The notes below the pieces were generated by a model. The model saw only the letters and a list, made by a program, of their open reading frames with translations, was not told where the DNA came from and did no database searches. 64,000 bases of DNA. It comes from Chryseobacterium sp. 6424. GTDB lineage: Bacteria; Bacteroidota; Bacteroidia; Flavobacteriales; Weeksellaceae. The stretch spans positions 1,860,001 through 1,924,000 of the forward strand of contig NZ_CP023540.1 in assembly GCF_003692615.1 (NCBI RefSeq), written 5' to 3'. How positions within the stretch are numbered: position 1 is the stretch's first letter; the number at the start of each line of letters is the position of its first letter. This document shows positions 8,265-15,617 of this stretch, piece by piece. Made by a program: the position numbers and the translations under genes.

Positions 8265-8771
8265 TTAGATTTTTATTAGTTTTCCGAGCACAAAGCCCAG
8301 CGCCAGTGCGATAAGCATGTTGCTGATGGCTCCCCAGATGCCGCCTTTTTGGGTTTTAGTTTCCGTTTTAGAGGTTTCGCTCTCTTTCTGGAACTTGCCC
8401 TCATATTCGGCTTTTATCTTCGCTTCCAGCGCAAGGCTGTCGCACTCTGCCTGGATGAAGATGCTGTCGTGCTCAATCCTCACGGTCGCCTTTGCGTTGC
8501 CGCTCTTTTGGCTGAACACTTTCGGCTTCTCCGGTCCCTGGGCCTGCTGCAGTCCCTGAGCGGAGTCTAACGGCGGGCATTTCGCAAAACTCGGAATCGG
8601 GATTCCGAAGCTCGTGCTGCTTTTTGGTGTGTAGAATACTGTGTCGCGGTACTTTTCCACCTTGTAGGCGCTCGTCTCCTGCGTTTTCTCTGTGGACTGG
8701 GTGACCTGCTTTTTTACAGAACAGGCACCCAGCGCCAAAGAAAACAAGACAATGGACAGTAGCTTATACAT
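8265..8771 (-). CDS. Candidate unimolecular spanin (lipoprotein with C-terminal membrane segment)
   Basis: This 168-residue protein has a lipoprotein signal with lipobox LGAC (Cys17). A long charged middle region (about 40-140) contains a coiled-coil-like stretch, and a C-terminal hydrophobic segment at about 146-165 is followed by KLIKI. An outer-membrane lipid anchor at one end and an inner-membrane helix at the other is the plan of u-spanins such as T1 gp11, which fuse the two membranes in the last step of lysis. It starts eight bases inside the amidase gene (ATGTATAA overlap). No holin was recognised nearby. Confidence 0.6.
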   Translation of the reverse strand: MYKLLSIVLFSLALGACSVKKQVTQSTEKTQETSAYKVEKYRDTVFYTPKSSTSFGIPIPSFAKCPPLDSAQGLQQAQGPEKPKVFSQKSGNAKATVRIEHDSIFIQAECDSLALEAKIKAEYEGKFQKESETSKTETKTQKGGIWGAISNMLIALALGFVLGKLIKI

Positions 8772-9174
8772 CTTTGTATTCGGTTTTAGCGTCGAAACTC
8801 GGGCAGGCTTTTGAGACTTTTGGGAAATCTCTGTGCCCCTGTATCTTCGCGTTTGGGAACTTCTTGCGCCACGCGGTGAGGTACCTCAGCAGCGTCAGCT
8901 TCTGCGCACACGTCCGCGTGTCCTTTGGCTTGCCGTCTGCATCAATGCCGCCGATGTAGCAGATATTTATTGTTTGCGAGTTGTAACCTGCTACGCCGTT
9001 AGACACCTGGTCGATGGGAAGCAGCTCAACCGCATTGCCGCCGGCTTCCACAATGACGTGGTAACCCGGACTTTTCCACCCTAATTGTTGTCTCCAGTAA
9101 TTCTGGATCGCCGACACCTTCGCGTTCGGTTGCGTAGCGGAGCAGTGTACGGCAATGTAGTTGATGCCTCGCAT
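8764..9174 (-). CDS. Endolysin, N-acetylmuramoyl-L-alanine amidase (T7 lysozyme type)
   Basis: This is a single-domain amidase of 136 residues that cuts the amide bond between MurNAc and the stem peptide. Zinc ligands are visible as His10 (VHCSAT), His114 (GHRDF) and Cys124 (KACPSFD), with Lys122 at the catalytic Lys place of T7 lysozyme; His39 (GYHVI) is also conserved in the family. There is no signal peptide, so it depends on a holin to reach the wall. It is followed by the spanin-like gene, forming a lysis cassette between capsid and sheath genes. Confidence 0.9.
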   Translation of the reverse strand: MRGINYIAVHCSATQPNAKVSAIQNYWRQQLGWKSPGYHVIVEAGGNAVELLPIDQVSNGVAGYNSQTINICYIGGIDADGKPKDTRTCAQKLTLLRYLTAWRKKFPNAKIQGHRDFPKVSKACPSFDAKTEYKDV

Positions 9175-9177
9175 GAC

Positions 9178-9687
9178 TTATTTTTTAGGGTTCGCCGCCT
9201 TTTTTGAAGTAGACTTGGTCTCCTTCGCAGGCGTGGCGTTTGGCGCATCCGCTGGCTTGGGTGCATCTGCCGGAGTTTCTGGCGTCACGCTTCTCACCGA
9301 TGTGCTCGGTGCCTCCGCTGCCGGCGTCTCAGGCGTGATGCTTTTCACAGTCTCCACCTTATCGGTGATGCCTTCCACAATTACTTCAGCTTTGCCCTCT
9401 ACCTCAATCGGCGAGTCCATCACGTTTGGTACCTCTACGGTTTGATCTTTTGTGCGGATCTCTTTGCCGTCATCGGTTACAGTCGTTACCGGAACTTCAG
9501 CGGCCGGAACCGTCCCATCGGTTTTTACCGTGTTGTGATGTTTCGTCACCTCTTTGTCGGTGATCGTCGCTGCGTGAGCCGTGGCATACATTTCCTGCTT
9601 GAACAGGAAGCCGTCAGACGTGGTGAATACTTTCTCCTCCTCAGGGTTGTTTGCGAAGTACTCTTTTACTTTTTTATCTTGTGACAT
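9178..9687 (-). CDS. Hypothetical phage protein with low-complexity Thr/Pro/Ala tail, 169 aa
   Basis: The first 50 residues are ordered-looking (YFANNPEEEKVFTTSDGFLF, then ATAHAATITDKEV), a pattern I associate with small proteins next to capsid genes in Bacteroidetes prophages. From about residue 105 the chain becomes repetitive, with SITPETPA and SVTPETPA units, then a Pro/Ala/Lys-rich end. It could be a head decoration or a scaffold remnant, or take part in lysis since the amidase follows three bases later. No function can be assigned. Confidence 0.6.
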   Translation of the reverse strand: MSQDKKVKEYFANNPEEEKVFTTSDGFLFKQEMYATAHAATITDKEVTKHHNTVKTDGTVPAAEVPVTTVTDDGKEIRTKDQTVEVPNVMDSPIEVEGKAEVIVEGITDKVETVKSITPETPAAEAPSTSVRSVTPETPADAPKPADAPNATPAKETKSTSKKAANPKK

Positions 9688-9726
9688 AGCGTTTTCTTTT
9701 TTTATGAGATTAAACTTTTGGGCAGC

Positions 9727-9744
9727 CCCCCGCGGTGGCGGGGG
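9727..9744. other. GC-rich hairpin between capsid and downstream gene
   Basis: CCCCCGC and GCGGGGG form a seven-base-pair stem with a GGTG loop in the 80-base gap after the capsid gene. The leftward transcript has no T run after it, so it is not a typical terminator. It may protect the 3' end of the capsid message or lower downstream expression. Confidence 0.5.
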
Positions 9745-9767
9745 ACCGGAACCAAAAAGATCTTTCT

Positions 9768-10790
9768 TTAGATAATACCGCCGAAGTATTTCGGGTTATT
9801 AGCTCTCATCGCACCGATCAGCGCACGCTGCGCGAATGATAGGGTGTCAGCCTGGTACGCGGAGTCGTTCAGATTTGCGTACATCTTCACAGACCCCAGG
9901 GCTCGGAAGGTTTCCTCGGTTGCCCAGAAGAAGGTCGCGCGTTTGTCGCCGTTTTCTACTGCCGAACCCATCGGCTTCTTAACACCTGCAGAGGTGAAGA
10001 GTGGCGTTTGTGAATACTGGAATACGTTGAAACCGTACATTTTGTTCTCGTTAAGGATATCCTTGTAGAGTACTTTGTCCTCCTTGCGGATTCTGGCCAT
10101 GTGATCAGGCGTCAGACAAACGTTAAGCTCACTCGATAGGTCAAGGCCCGCCATGAACGCTTGCACATCGATGATGGCATCCACCATAGAGTCATTCGCG
10201 CCTACGGTGATCAGCTTGTTGAAAGCATTGTTCACGGCTGGTGTCCATGCAAAGGCTGCACGCACGCCCATATTTCGGTCAAGCGCCTGCTTGTGCCGTT
10301 TGATGATACTGGTACGCTTGTCGTACTGCAGTTCCACATCCTGAAGCTCGCGGTGACGCGTTTGCTCGGTGCTGTAGGTTTTCAGCACTACCTCGTGCGG
10401 AATGTCTTTAATGTTCGCCAATGGAAGCGGATCTTCATTACCGTTAAAATAATCCTCAAAGACCGCAGGTTCCACACCGGCTTCCACCAGATTGATCTTA
10501 TCGTGGTCCACCCATTCACTCAGGTCTTTAGATTTGGTAATAAACGAACCGTCCGGGAAGGGATTCTCGATAAGTTCGCTCGTCCAGACCTGCGTCTGCA
10601 AAGCCATCATAGCTTTACCGGCAAACAGGGTTGGCGCGAAATACTGTACCGTTGCACTGATAGTCGTGATAGCAGCTGCGGCAATTACGGCCTGTGGTTG
10701 AGTTGCACTCAGATACGGTGCCAACACAAAGCTTAGTATCAGGGCGATTAAGAAGTTAACCGCAAGGGCTGATAATGATAATCTTTTCAT
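9768..10790 (-). CDS. Major capsid protein with hydrophobic N-terminal extension
   Basis: The core from about residue 62 (MALQTQVWTSELIENPFPDGSF) to 340 is a HK97-fold major capsid protein: an N-arm-like region, DVELQYDKRTSII in the spine region, then an A-domain region ending NNPKYFGGII. It follows the protease/scaffold gene as in other phages. The first 60 residues are odd: two hydrophobic stretches (about 8-27 and 34-57). The start at 10790 is kept because it lies 34 bases after the protease gene and has an A/T-rich leader; a start at 10610 would leave a 214-base gap. The extension may be removed by the protease. Confidence 0.85.
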   Translation of the reverse strand: MKRLSLSALAVNFLIALILSFVLAPYLSATQPQAVIAAAAITTISATVQYFAPTLFAGKAMMALQTQVWTSELIENPFPDGSFITKSKDLSEWVDHDKINLVEAGVEPAVFEDYFNGNEDPLPLANIKDIPHEVVLKTYSTEQTRHRELQDVELQYDKRTSIIKRHKQALDRNMGVRAAFAWTPAVNNAFNKLITVGANDSMVDAIIDVQAFMAGLDLSSELNVCLTPDHMARIRKEDKVLYKDILNENKMYGFNVFQYSQTPLFTSAGVKKPMGSAVENGDKRATFFWATEETFRALGSVKMYANLNDSAYQADTLSFAQRALIGAMRANNPKYFGGII

Positions 10791-10824
10791 AATAATTGTA
10801 GGTTGTTTTTGTAAAAATGGTTGT

Positions 10825-11331
10825 TTAGGCTTTGTGTCTCACGCCGTTGGCATAATCCGTCGCCAGGGCCTGGTACTTTTCCGGTTCTTTCTCCGCTATT
10901 CTGCGCAGTTCCGCAGGGTTATGCTTCTGCAGGTAGTCGAAGGTCTTCTCAGCTCCCGCAGCGGTTGCGCCTGTAGCTTTTCCGCCTATGGCAGAAGCCA
11001 CAGCGGTGTGTCTTCCGTCTTTCACGTTCTCAGCTTCTTTGTCGCTGATAAGTTTCGTGAAAGATGCCTTTTGTGCCTCGAAGTTCTCAGCCGTAAAAGA
11101 GCCGATAGTCGTCTCTTTCAGTGCCTCCGGAATCAACCCGAGTGCGACAGCCTTATCAACCAAAGCCGAAGCCTCGTCTTTTTGCAGCGCCTCAAACTTT
11201 TGTTTCCACTGGTCTCTTTCGCTTTCCCCGTTGGTTTTGGCAGTAGCCAGTGCAGTAACTTTCGCCAGCACTTCCGCCTCTGTAGATTGTGCCGGGGCAC
11301 CCAGTGCGGCGGCAATTGCAACTAATGACAT
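10825..11331 (-). CDS. Predicted nested scaffold protein (internal start within protease gene)
   Basis: An in-frame ATG for Met209 (MSLVAIAAALGA) at 11331 has an A-rich leader typical of flavobacterial start sites (AAAAAAGAAAAT just before it). It falls exactly at the end of the protease domain, after a CGCPNIPQQQPTKKEN linker. Translation from it would give a 168-residue scaffold, as Mu does with gene Z inside gene I. The internal start is predicted and not shown by the sequence alone. Confidence 0.5.
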   Translation of the reverse strand: MSLVAIAAALGAPAQSTEAEVLAKVTALATAKTNGESERDQWKQKFEALQKDEASALVDKAVALGLIPEALKETTIGSFTAENFEAQKASFTKLISDKEAENVKDGRHTAVASAIGGKATGATAAGAEKTFDYLQKHNPAELRRIAEKEPEKYQALATDYANGVRHKA

Positions 11332-11955
11332 ATTTTCTTTTTTAGTAGGTTGTTGTTGGGGTATGTTCGGGCAGCCACACGCTACCATCATCGCGATGGT
11401 ATCAGTGTCCGCCTGTATTTCTTCATCGATGATGGAATCTACCAAGCCAAGCGCCTGCGCTTCTTTGGCATCCATCCAGTAATCCTTTTGCCACATCGCT
11501 TCGATGTCCGCTTCCGGTTTGTTCATCTTTTTGGCGTAGGCGCTGCGGTAGGTATTAGTCAGTATTTCAAGAGCCTTTAAATCCGCTTTCACGTCGTCTT
11601 CATTCCCGAAGACGTCGGTGGCGGGTTTATGGATCATAAACTGCGAGGTCTGGTAACATTGTGCCGGGAAGTGGCACATGATGTACGTGGCGGCAGAGGC
11701 AGCCAGCGACCCTATAATCAGATTTACATTGGCAATTCTTTTTAATTCGTTCACCACTTCCTGCGCTTCAAAGACGCTACCGCCTACACAGTTGATGTAA
11801 ACCTCCGCCTCCGTAATTCCTGCACCCAGGGCGCCGTCAATATGCACCTTAATAGCGTTGGCAACTTCACCCTGCCAGATCCTGCCGGTGATGCTGAGTT
11901 GCAGTACCGAGTTGGTAGTCGTGGCGGTGATACGGAAATCTTTGTTTTTGTGCAT
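10825..11955 (-). CDS. Head maturation protease (ClpP-like) with C-terminal scaffold region
   Basis: Residues 1-190 are a ClpP-type serine protease: the GGSVFEAQ turn, the nucleophile Ser87 in GSLAASAATY, and His109 in FMIHKP. It cleaves the scaffold and capsid during prohead maturation. Residues from about 209 on are helical and charged, ending FDYLQKHNPAELRRIAEKEP, and look like a scaffold. This layout matches Mu gpI/gpZ, where the scaffold is also made from an internal start. The gene is first in the leftward late operon and lies under the promoter-like repeat at 11,973-11,983. Confidence 0.85.
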   Translation of the reverse strand: MHKNKDFRITATTTNSVLQLSITGRIWQGEVANAIKVHIDGALGAGITEAEVYINCVGGSVFEAQEVVNELKRIANVNLIIGSLAASAATYIMCHFPAQCYQTSQFMIHKPATDVFGNEDDVKADLKALEILTNTYRSAYAKKMNKPEADIEAMWQKDYWMDAKEAQALGLVDSIIDEEIQADTDTIAMMVACGCPNIPQQQPTKKENMSLVAIAAALGAPAQSTEAEVLAKVTALATAKTNGESERDQWKQKFEALQKDEASALVDKAVALGLIPEALKETTIGSFTAENFEAQKASFTKLISDKEAENVKDGRHTAVASAIGGKATGATAAGAEKTFDYLQKHNPAELRRIAEKEPEKYQALATDYANGVRHKA

Positions 11956-11972
11956 TGTAGCTTCGTAAGTAG

Positions 11973-12112
11973 GTCACAAAATTGGCGCACCGCAGCCCTA
12001 AAAAAAAACCGGCAAAAGTAGAACAGAATTTTTGGCCGAAATTTTAAGCCAAAATTCTTAATTAATAGTTCCGCGATTTTTTCTCAATGCCTTATTAATG
12101 GAATTTTGTGAC
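11973..12112. promoter_or_regulatory. Divergent late promoter region with 11-bp inverted repeat
   Basis: GTCACAAAATT at 11973-11983 and AATTTTGTGAC at 12102-12112 form a perfect inverted repeat, each copy 12-18 bases before one of the two divergent late operons. Each copy resembles a -7 box TAnnTTTG with one mismatch (CAATTTTG leftward, GAATTTTG rightward), and neither has a TTG at the usual -33 distance. This fits a pair of activator-dependent late promoters. An imperfect palindrome lies between them. Confidence 0.55.
12026..12057. promoter_or_regulatory. Imperfect palindrome in centre of divergent late region
   Basis: GAATTTTTGGC at 12026-12036 and GCCAAAATTC at 12048-12057 pair with one bulged T around an 11-base loop. 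It sits midway between the two late promoter-like repeats and could bind a late activator or act as a transcription block between the promoters. Confidence 0.4.
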
Positions 12113-12124
12113 AATTAATAAGCG

Positions 12125-12406
12125 ATGCAGGACTTTATCTTCAATTTAGATCTCGAAATTAAAAACGGTGACTTTGCCGTAGGCGAAAGCGACAGCCAGC
12201 ACACAGAACACATACTCATCGCCAATAAAGGCGAATACAAAGCTGCGCCCGAGCTCGGCGTGGGCATCACCCAGATGCTTAATTCCGAAGATGCAACCGA
12301 GTTCCTCATTGAAGCAAAAAAGAACCTTCAGTATGATGGCCAGCAGGTAAATGACATCCGCTTTACCGAAGACGGCAAATTAAATGTTGATTCAAATTAT
12401 AAGTAA
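12125..12406 (+). CDS. Small phage baseplate-like protein (gp25/gpW-like guess), 93 aa
   Basis: This is the first gene of the rightward late operon. The sequence (IKNGDFAVGES then KGEYKAAPELGVGITQML) matches a small protein I recall in Bacteroidetes prophages, with a pattern like the T4 gp25/P2 gpW wedge proteins, but the match is weak. It is separated from the other baseplate genes, which lie in the leftward operon. Its stop overlaps the terminase small subunit start (TAATG). The gene is secure and the role is a guess. Confidence 0.6.
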   Translation: MQDFIFNLDLEIKNGDFAVGESDSQHTEHILIANKGEYKAAPELGVGITQMLNSEDATEFLIEAKKNLQYDGQQVNDIRFTEDGKLNVDSNYK

Positions 12407-12924
12407 TGGCTAAAAAAGTAGTGGAAGTACAGACTTGCGACACTGAGGAGGTGAAAACCCAGGGGCGTATGCGGAACGCTGAGCGCGACAAAAAACAAAA
12501 GGATGCCTTGGGACTCTATGTGCGTGGCTATTCCCTCCAGTCAATTTCCGAAATGGAAACGATCAAGGTAGGCGTTAAAACTTTAAACGAGTGGAAAAAG
12601 AAATATAACTGGGAAGAGGAGAAGCAGCTGCAGAATATTTCACCAAATGAGATCAAAGCAATGATCCGCTCCAATATCGCTGCCATAAAATCCGGCAAGC
12701 AGATGCCGTACAGGCCTGATGATATTTCGAAACTCGCCTCCGCCTGGGACAAGATGGATGATGCCAAAAAGAAAGCGGTTTACTCTATGGAGACATTCGA
12801 CAATTTTATCGACTGGTTTCAGGATATCGTCGCCAAGTCCAAATTGCAAAAGCGTGAAAAGAACCTTCAGCTGCTTAAAGAGATCCGTCTCCTTCAGGAG
12901 TCTTATATCGAAACACTGATTTAA
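12406..12924 (+). CDS. Terminase small subunit-like protein
   Basis: This 172-residue protein lies directly before the large terminase. After a charged N-terminus there is a helix-turn-helix-like segment (ALGLYVRGYSLQSISEMETIKVGVKTLNEWKKKYNW cut here into parts: YVRGYSLQSISEME and TLNEWKKKY), as in Mu gp27 and other small terminases that bind phage DNA ends. The C-terminal helices (KREKNLQLLKEIRLLQESY) could support ring formation. It is coupled to its neighbours by an overlap before it and no gap after it. Confidence 0.7.
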   Translation: MAKKVVEVQTCDTEEVKTQGRMRNAERDKKQKDALGLYVRGYSLQSISEMETIKVGVKTLNEWKKKYNWEEEKQLQNISPNEIKAMIRSNIAAIKSGKQMPYRPDDISKLASAWDKMDDAKKKAVYSMETFDNFIDWFQDIVAKSKLQKREKNLQLLKEIRLLQESYIETLI

Positions 12925-14478
12925 ATGACCGCTACCGAATACAAAACCGCGCTCGAAAGTTTCAAATCCAAATCAAAGATGATTAAGGAGCTCACGTTCA
13001 GTTCCATCATCAAAGAAACTGCGGAGGAGCAGGAAGAGCGGATTAAATACCTGCTGCAGCCGGAAAACTACACTCAGTTTTTCGACTATTATTTCGGCAT
13101 GGGTGTGTCGCTTTCTTTAGCCGACGCACCGTGCGCAGACTTTCACCAAACCTCGTACGACAGAACCTTTGAAGATCCATTCATTGTGCAGTGGCGCAAA
13201 TGGTTTCGTGGTTCTGCCAAGTCCATCCACTCAAACGTCGGTAACCCATGCCACCTGAAGGAAAACAATGAGCTGAATTTTGGCGTGCTGATCGGTAGGA
13301 ATGAGAACCTGGCCAAGATCCTGCTTTCGGATCTGCAGACTCACCTTCAGTGGAACGAGCGCTACATTAAAGATTTTGGCGTTCAGATGAGTTACGGTAA
13401 CTGGGCAGACGGCGAGTTCGATACCACCGACGGCAAAAAGTTTAAGGCACTCGGATTAAACCAGCCTTTCCGTGGTTTAAGAGTCGGCCAGTACCGTATC
13501 GATTTCGCTTCACTGGATGACTGCGAAGACCGCAAGCAGGCTAAAAACATCGAACTGACCCGCGAGAATGTGGAGAAAGTAACCGGTGATCTTGCAAAAG
13601 CTTTCCACCTCCGCCGTGGCCGTCTCCTGATTCCAAACAATTACATTGTAAAGAATGGTCTTTGCGATGGCATCAAAGGCGCTTTCAAAAATTCAAAGCA
13701 TTGGCACGAGCATACGGTGAACCTGTCTGATGAAAACGGAAACCCGAGCTGGCACCAGCGAATGAGTAAAAAAGATATAAAACTCATCAATTCTAAAACA
13801 GATTACTACACCTCGCAGCGTGAGGACTATAACAACCCGATCGAAAAGGGCAAGCTCTTCAAAGCCGAGTGGCTGAAATTTGAGGAGGTTTCGGATTCTG
13901 TGATCTGGGATGGCCTTATTTGCTTCTGGGATTTATCCTATACCCGCAACGGCGATTACAAAGCCGGTGTTATTCTCGGTTTTAAAAACGGTAGAATTAC
14001 CGTGCTCAATGTTTTCTGCCGCCAGTGCGACCTGCCGGAAGCGATGGAATGGCACTTTGCCAAAATGCGTGAGTATAACGAAAAGGGCACCTCCGTGCTG
14101 TCATTCTATGATGCCACGGTTTCGCAGGCTGCAGTATTTTCCACTGCCTGGCTTTCAGCTGCGGAACGTGAGAAATACGCGAGTGTCCCGATTCCGAATT
14201 CAACCTCTACAGACAAACATATGCGGATTGAGGCAACTCTAACGGACGTATTTTTTAACAAGCTGATTAAGATCAGCGCGAAACTGAAAGACACACACGA
14301 CTGGGAGAGTGCGCAGGAGCAAATTTTATCATTTGAAAAAGGAACCAAAGCGCACGACGATTTACCGGATGCGCTGGAGTGTGCGGTAAGATTAGGCCGC
14401 AATTATTTCGGCTATTCCGAGAGTCAGCATGAAGGTTTCAGACCAACAATAGGCAAAAAGAAAACCCGCAGAATATGA
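12925..14478 (+). CDS. Terminase large subunit (Mu gp28-like)
   Basis: At 517 residues this is the DNA packaging motor. The ATPase region has FRGSAKS at 94-100, the terminase form of Walker A, in a WRKWFRGSAKS context. The RNase H-like nuclease domain shows the first acidic residue in FWDLSYTRNGDYKAG (near residue 336) and the late acidic pair in HDDLPDALECAVRLG (near 477-485). Mu-type terminases cut host DNA beyond the phage ends after a headful. It follows the small subunit without a gap and overlaps the next gene by four bases. Confidence 0.9.
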   Translation: MTATEYKTALESFKSKSKMIKELTFSSIIKETAEEQEERIKYLLQPENYTQFFDYYFGMGVSLSLADAPCADFHQTSYDRTFEDPFIVQWRKWFRGSAKSIHSNVGNPCHLKENNELNFGVLIGRNENLAKILLSDLQTHLQWNERYIKDFGVQMSYGNWADGEFDTTDGKKFKALGLNQPFRGLRVGQYRIDFASLDDCEDRKQAKNIELTRENVEKVTGDLAKAFHLRRGRLLIPNNYIVKNGLCDGIKGAFKNSKHWHEHTVNLSDENGNPSWHQRMSKKDIKLINSKTDYYTSQREDYNNPIEKGKLFKAEWLKFEEVSDSVIWDGLICFWDLSYTRNGDYKAGVILGFKNGRITVLNVFCRQCDLPEAMEWHFAKMREYNEKGTSVLSFYDATVSQAAVFSTAWLSAAEREKYASVPIPNSTSTDKHMRIEATLTDVFFNKLIKISAKLKDTHDWESAQEQILSFEKGTKAHDDLPDALECAVRLGRNYFGYSESQHEGFRPTIGKKKTRRI

Positions 14479-14705
14479 GTAAAGATAGATTTGAAATTGA
14501 AAAAGTTGACAGATACTATTTTTTTGATGGAAGAAATTCAAAAAGATATGTTGAAACAACCTTCTGGTATAATCCCTACACTTTAGAGCGTAAGGAAACT
14601 CAAAGAAACGAATTCATTACTGCCGGATCTGAATATAAACTTCCAGAATGGGCGAGATCAATTTCTTTACGAAGAAAAGATTTAGAAAGCGACCGTATAT
14701 ACTAA
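14475..14705 (+). CDS. Hypothetical 76-aa protein inserted in head operon
   Basis: I do not recognise this protein. It is rich in Tyr, Arg and Lys (VDRYYFFDGRNSKRYVETTF). Its start overlaps the terminase stop as ATGA and its stop lies four bases before the next gene, so it is cleanly seated in the operon. Its codons are clearly A/T-richer than those of the genes on both sides, which suggests a recent insertion of a moron-like gene. No promoter of its own was seen. Confidence 0.6.
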   Translation: MSKDRFEIEKVDRYYFFDGRNSKRYVETTFWYNPYTLERKETQRNEFITAGSEYKLPEWARSISLRRKDLESDRIY

Positions 14706-14709
14706 GAAT

Positions 14710-15177
14710 ATGACCCCACGCAAAGAAATTTTTATAAAAGCCAAAGAGGCATTGATGACTATTCCTCAACTGGAGCTCGTGGACTTTAACCGGAAGCAGT
14801 TTGAAAGCGAAGACTTTCCGAGCCTTTTTGTCGCTGCGCTTATTTCGATTCCAAACATCGAATATGAAACCATGACTGAAGAGGGGCAGACCGGAACCGC
14901 CACAGTTACCGTAACACTGTTTTGTCGCGACGGCTGGATGGATCAGCATAATGGCACCGCCGACCCGGATCACGGACTGATGGAAATTGACCTCCTCGAT
15001 GCCATTGCCGAAAAACTGCAGTTTCTGGCAGGTACTCAGTTCTCACCGCTACAGCAGGTAAACGATGCTGAGGAAACCGTAGACATGGGCGGCATGTTCG
15101 CCTATGCACAGACTTTTGACACACGCATCCGGCGCAAGCTCGGGCGCAGATATACAAACCGAACGATAACGCACTGA
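14710..15177 (+). CDS. Phage head-tail connector/tail terminator-like protein, 155 aa (Mu gp37 position)
   Basis: This protein lies between terminase and the DUF1320-like gene, where Mu carries gp37 and related tail terminators. It has a mixed alpha/beta pattern with ATVTVTLFCRDGW in the centre and DHGLMEIDLLDAIAEKLQFL as a long helix, then AYAQTFDTRIRRKLGRR. This is compatible with the minor-tail/terminator fold that meets the head connector. The role is inferred from order and pattern. Confidence 0.6.
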   Translation: MTPRKEIFIKAKEALMTIPQLELVDFNRKQFESEDFPSLFVAALISIPNIEYETMTEEGQTGTATVTVTLFCRDGWMDQHNGTADPDHGLMEIDLLDAIAEKLQFLAGTQFSPLQQVNDAEETVDMGGMFAYAQTFDTRIRRKLGRRYTNRTITH

Positions 15178-15179
15178 TT

Positions 15180-15617
15180 ATGGCATTTTTAACAAAGGAT
15201 GAGCTCAGCACGGTAGCTCCCGCAGATTTTATAAAACTCGTTGCCGGTGGCTCCGAAGATGACGGTACCATCGATCAGCTGATTACCGAGATGATCTCGC
15301 TCATCAAAACCAACCTCGGCAGCTACTACGATGTGGACACCGTTTTTTCAAAGACCGGCGAAGACCGCGATCCTACCGTGCTCATGTACCTGAAGGATCT
15401 CGTCTATTACAAATTGCTGAAACGCCGCAAGCCGGGAGCTCAGCTGAATGAGGACGAGTACAACGAAGCCATGAAGTGGCTCGAAGACATATCCAGCGGC
15501 AAGCGTCGCGCAAACCTGCCCACCGTGAAGACAGACAGCGACGGTGATGGTGTGCCGGATGAGGACGTAAAATTTATGAAGCTCGGAAACCGCAGAAATT
15601 ATCAGAATGGCTGGTAA
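15180..15617 (+). CDS. DUF1320-like head-tail joining protein (Mu gp36-like)
   Basis: This 145-residue protein starts MAFLTKDELSTVAPADFIKLV and has DRDPTVLMYLKDLVYYKLLKRR, the helical pattern of DUF1320 (Mu gp36) proteins that join the portal/head to the tail. The C-terminal part has an Asp-rich DSDGDGVPDED loop. It overlaps the next gene by 11 bases. Confidence 0.75.
   Translation: MAFLTKDELSTVAPADFIKLVAGGSEDDGTIDQLITEMISLIKTNLGSYYDVDTVFSKTGEDRDPTVLMYLKDLVYYKLLKRRKPGAQLNEDEYNEAMKWLEDISSGKRRANLPTVKTDSDGDGVPDEDVKFMKLGNRRNYQNGW

Noticed and set aside
10161..10736. Antisense frame of 191 codons opposite the capsid gene
   Set aside because: Shadow of the capsid gene; no recognisable domain and no start context.
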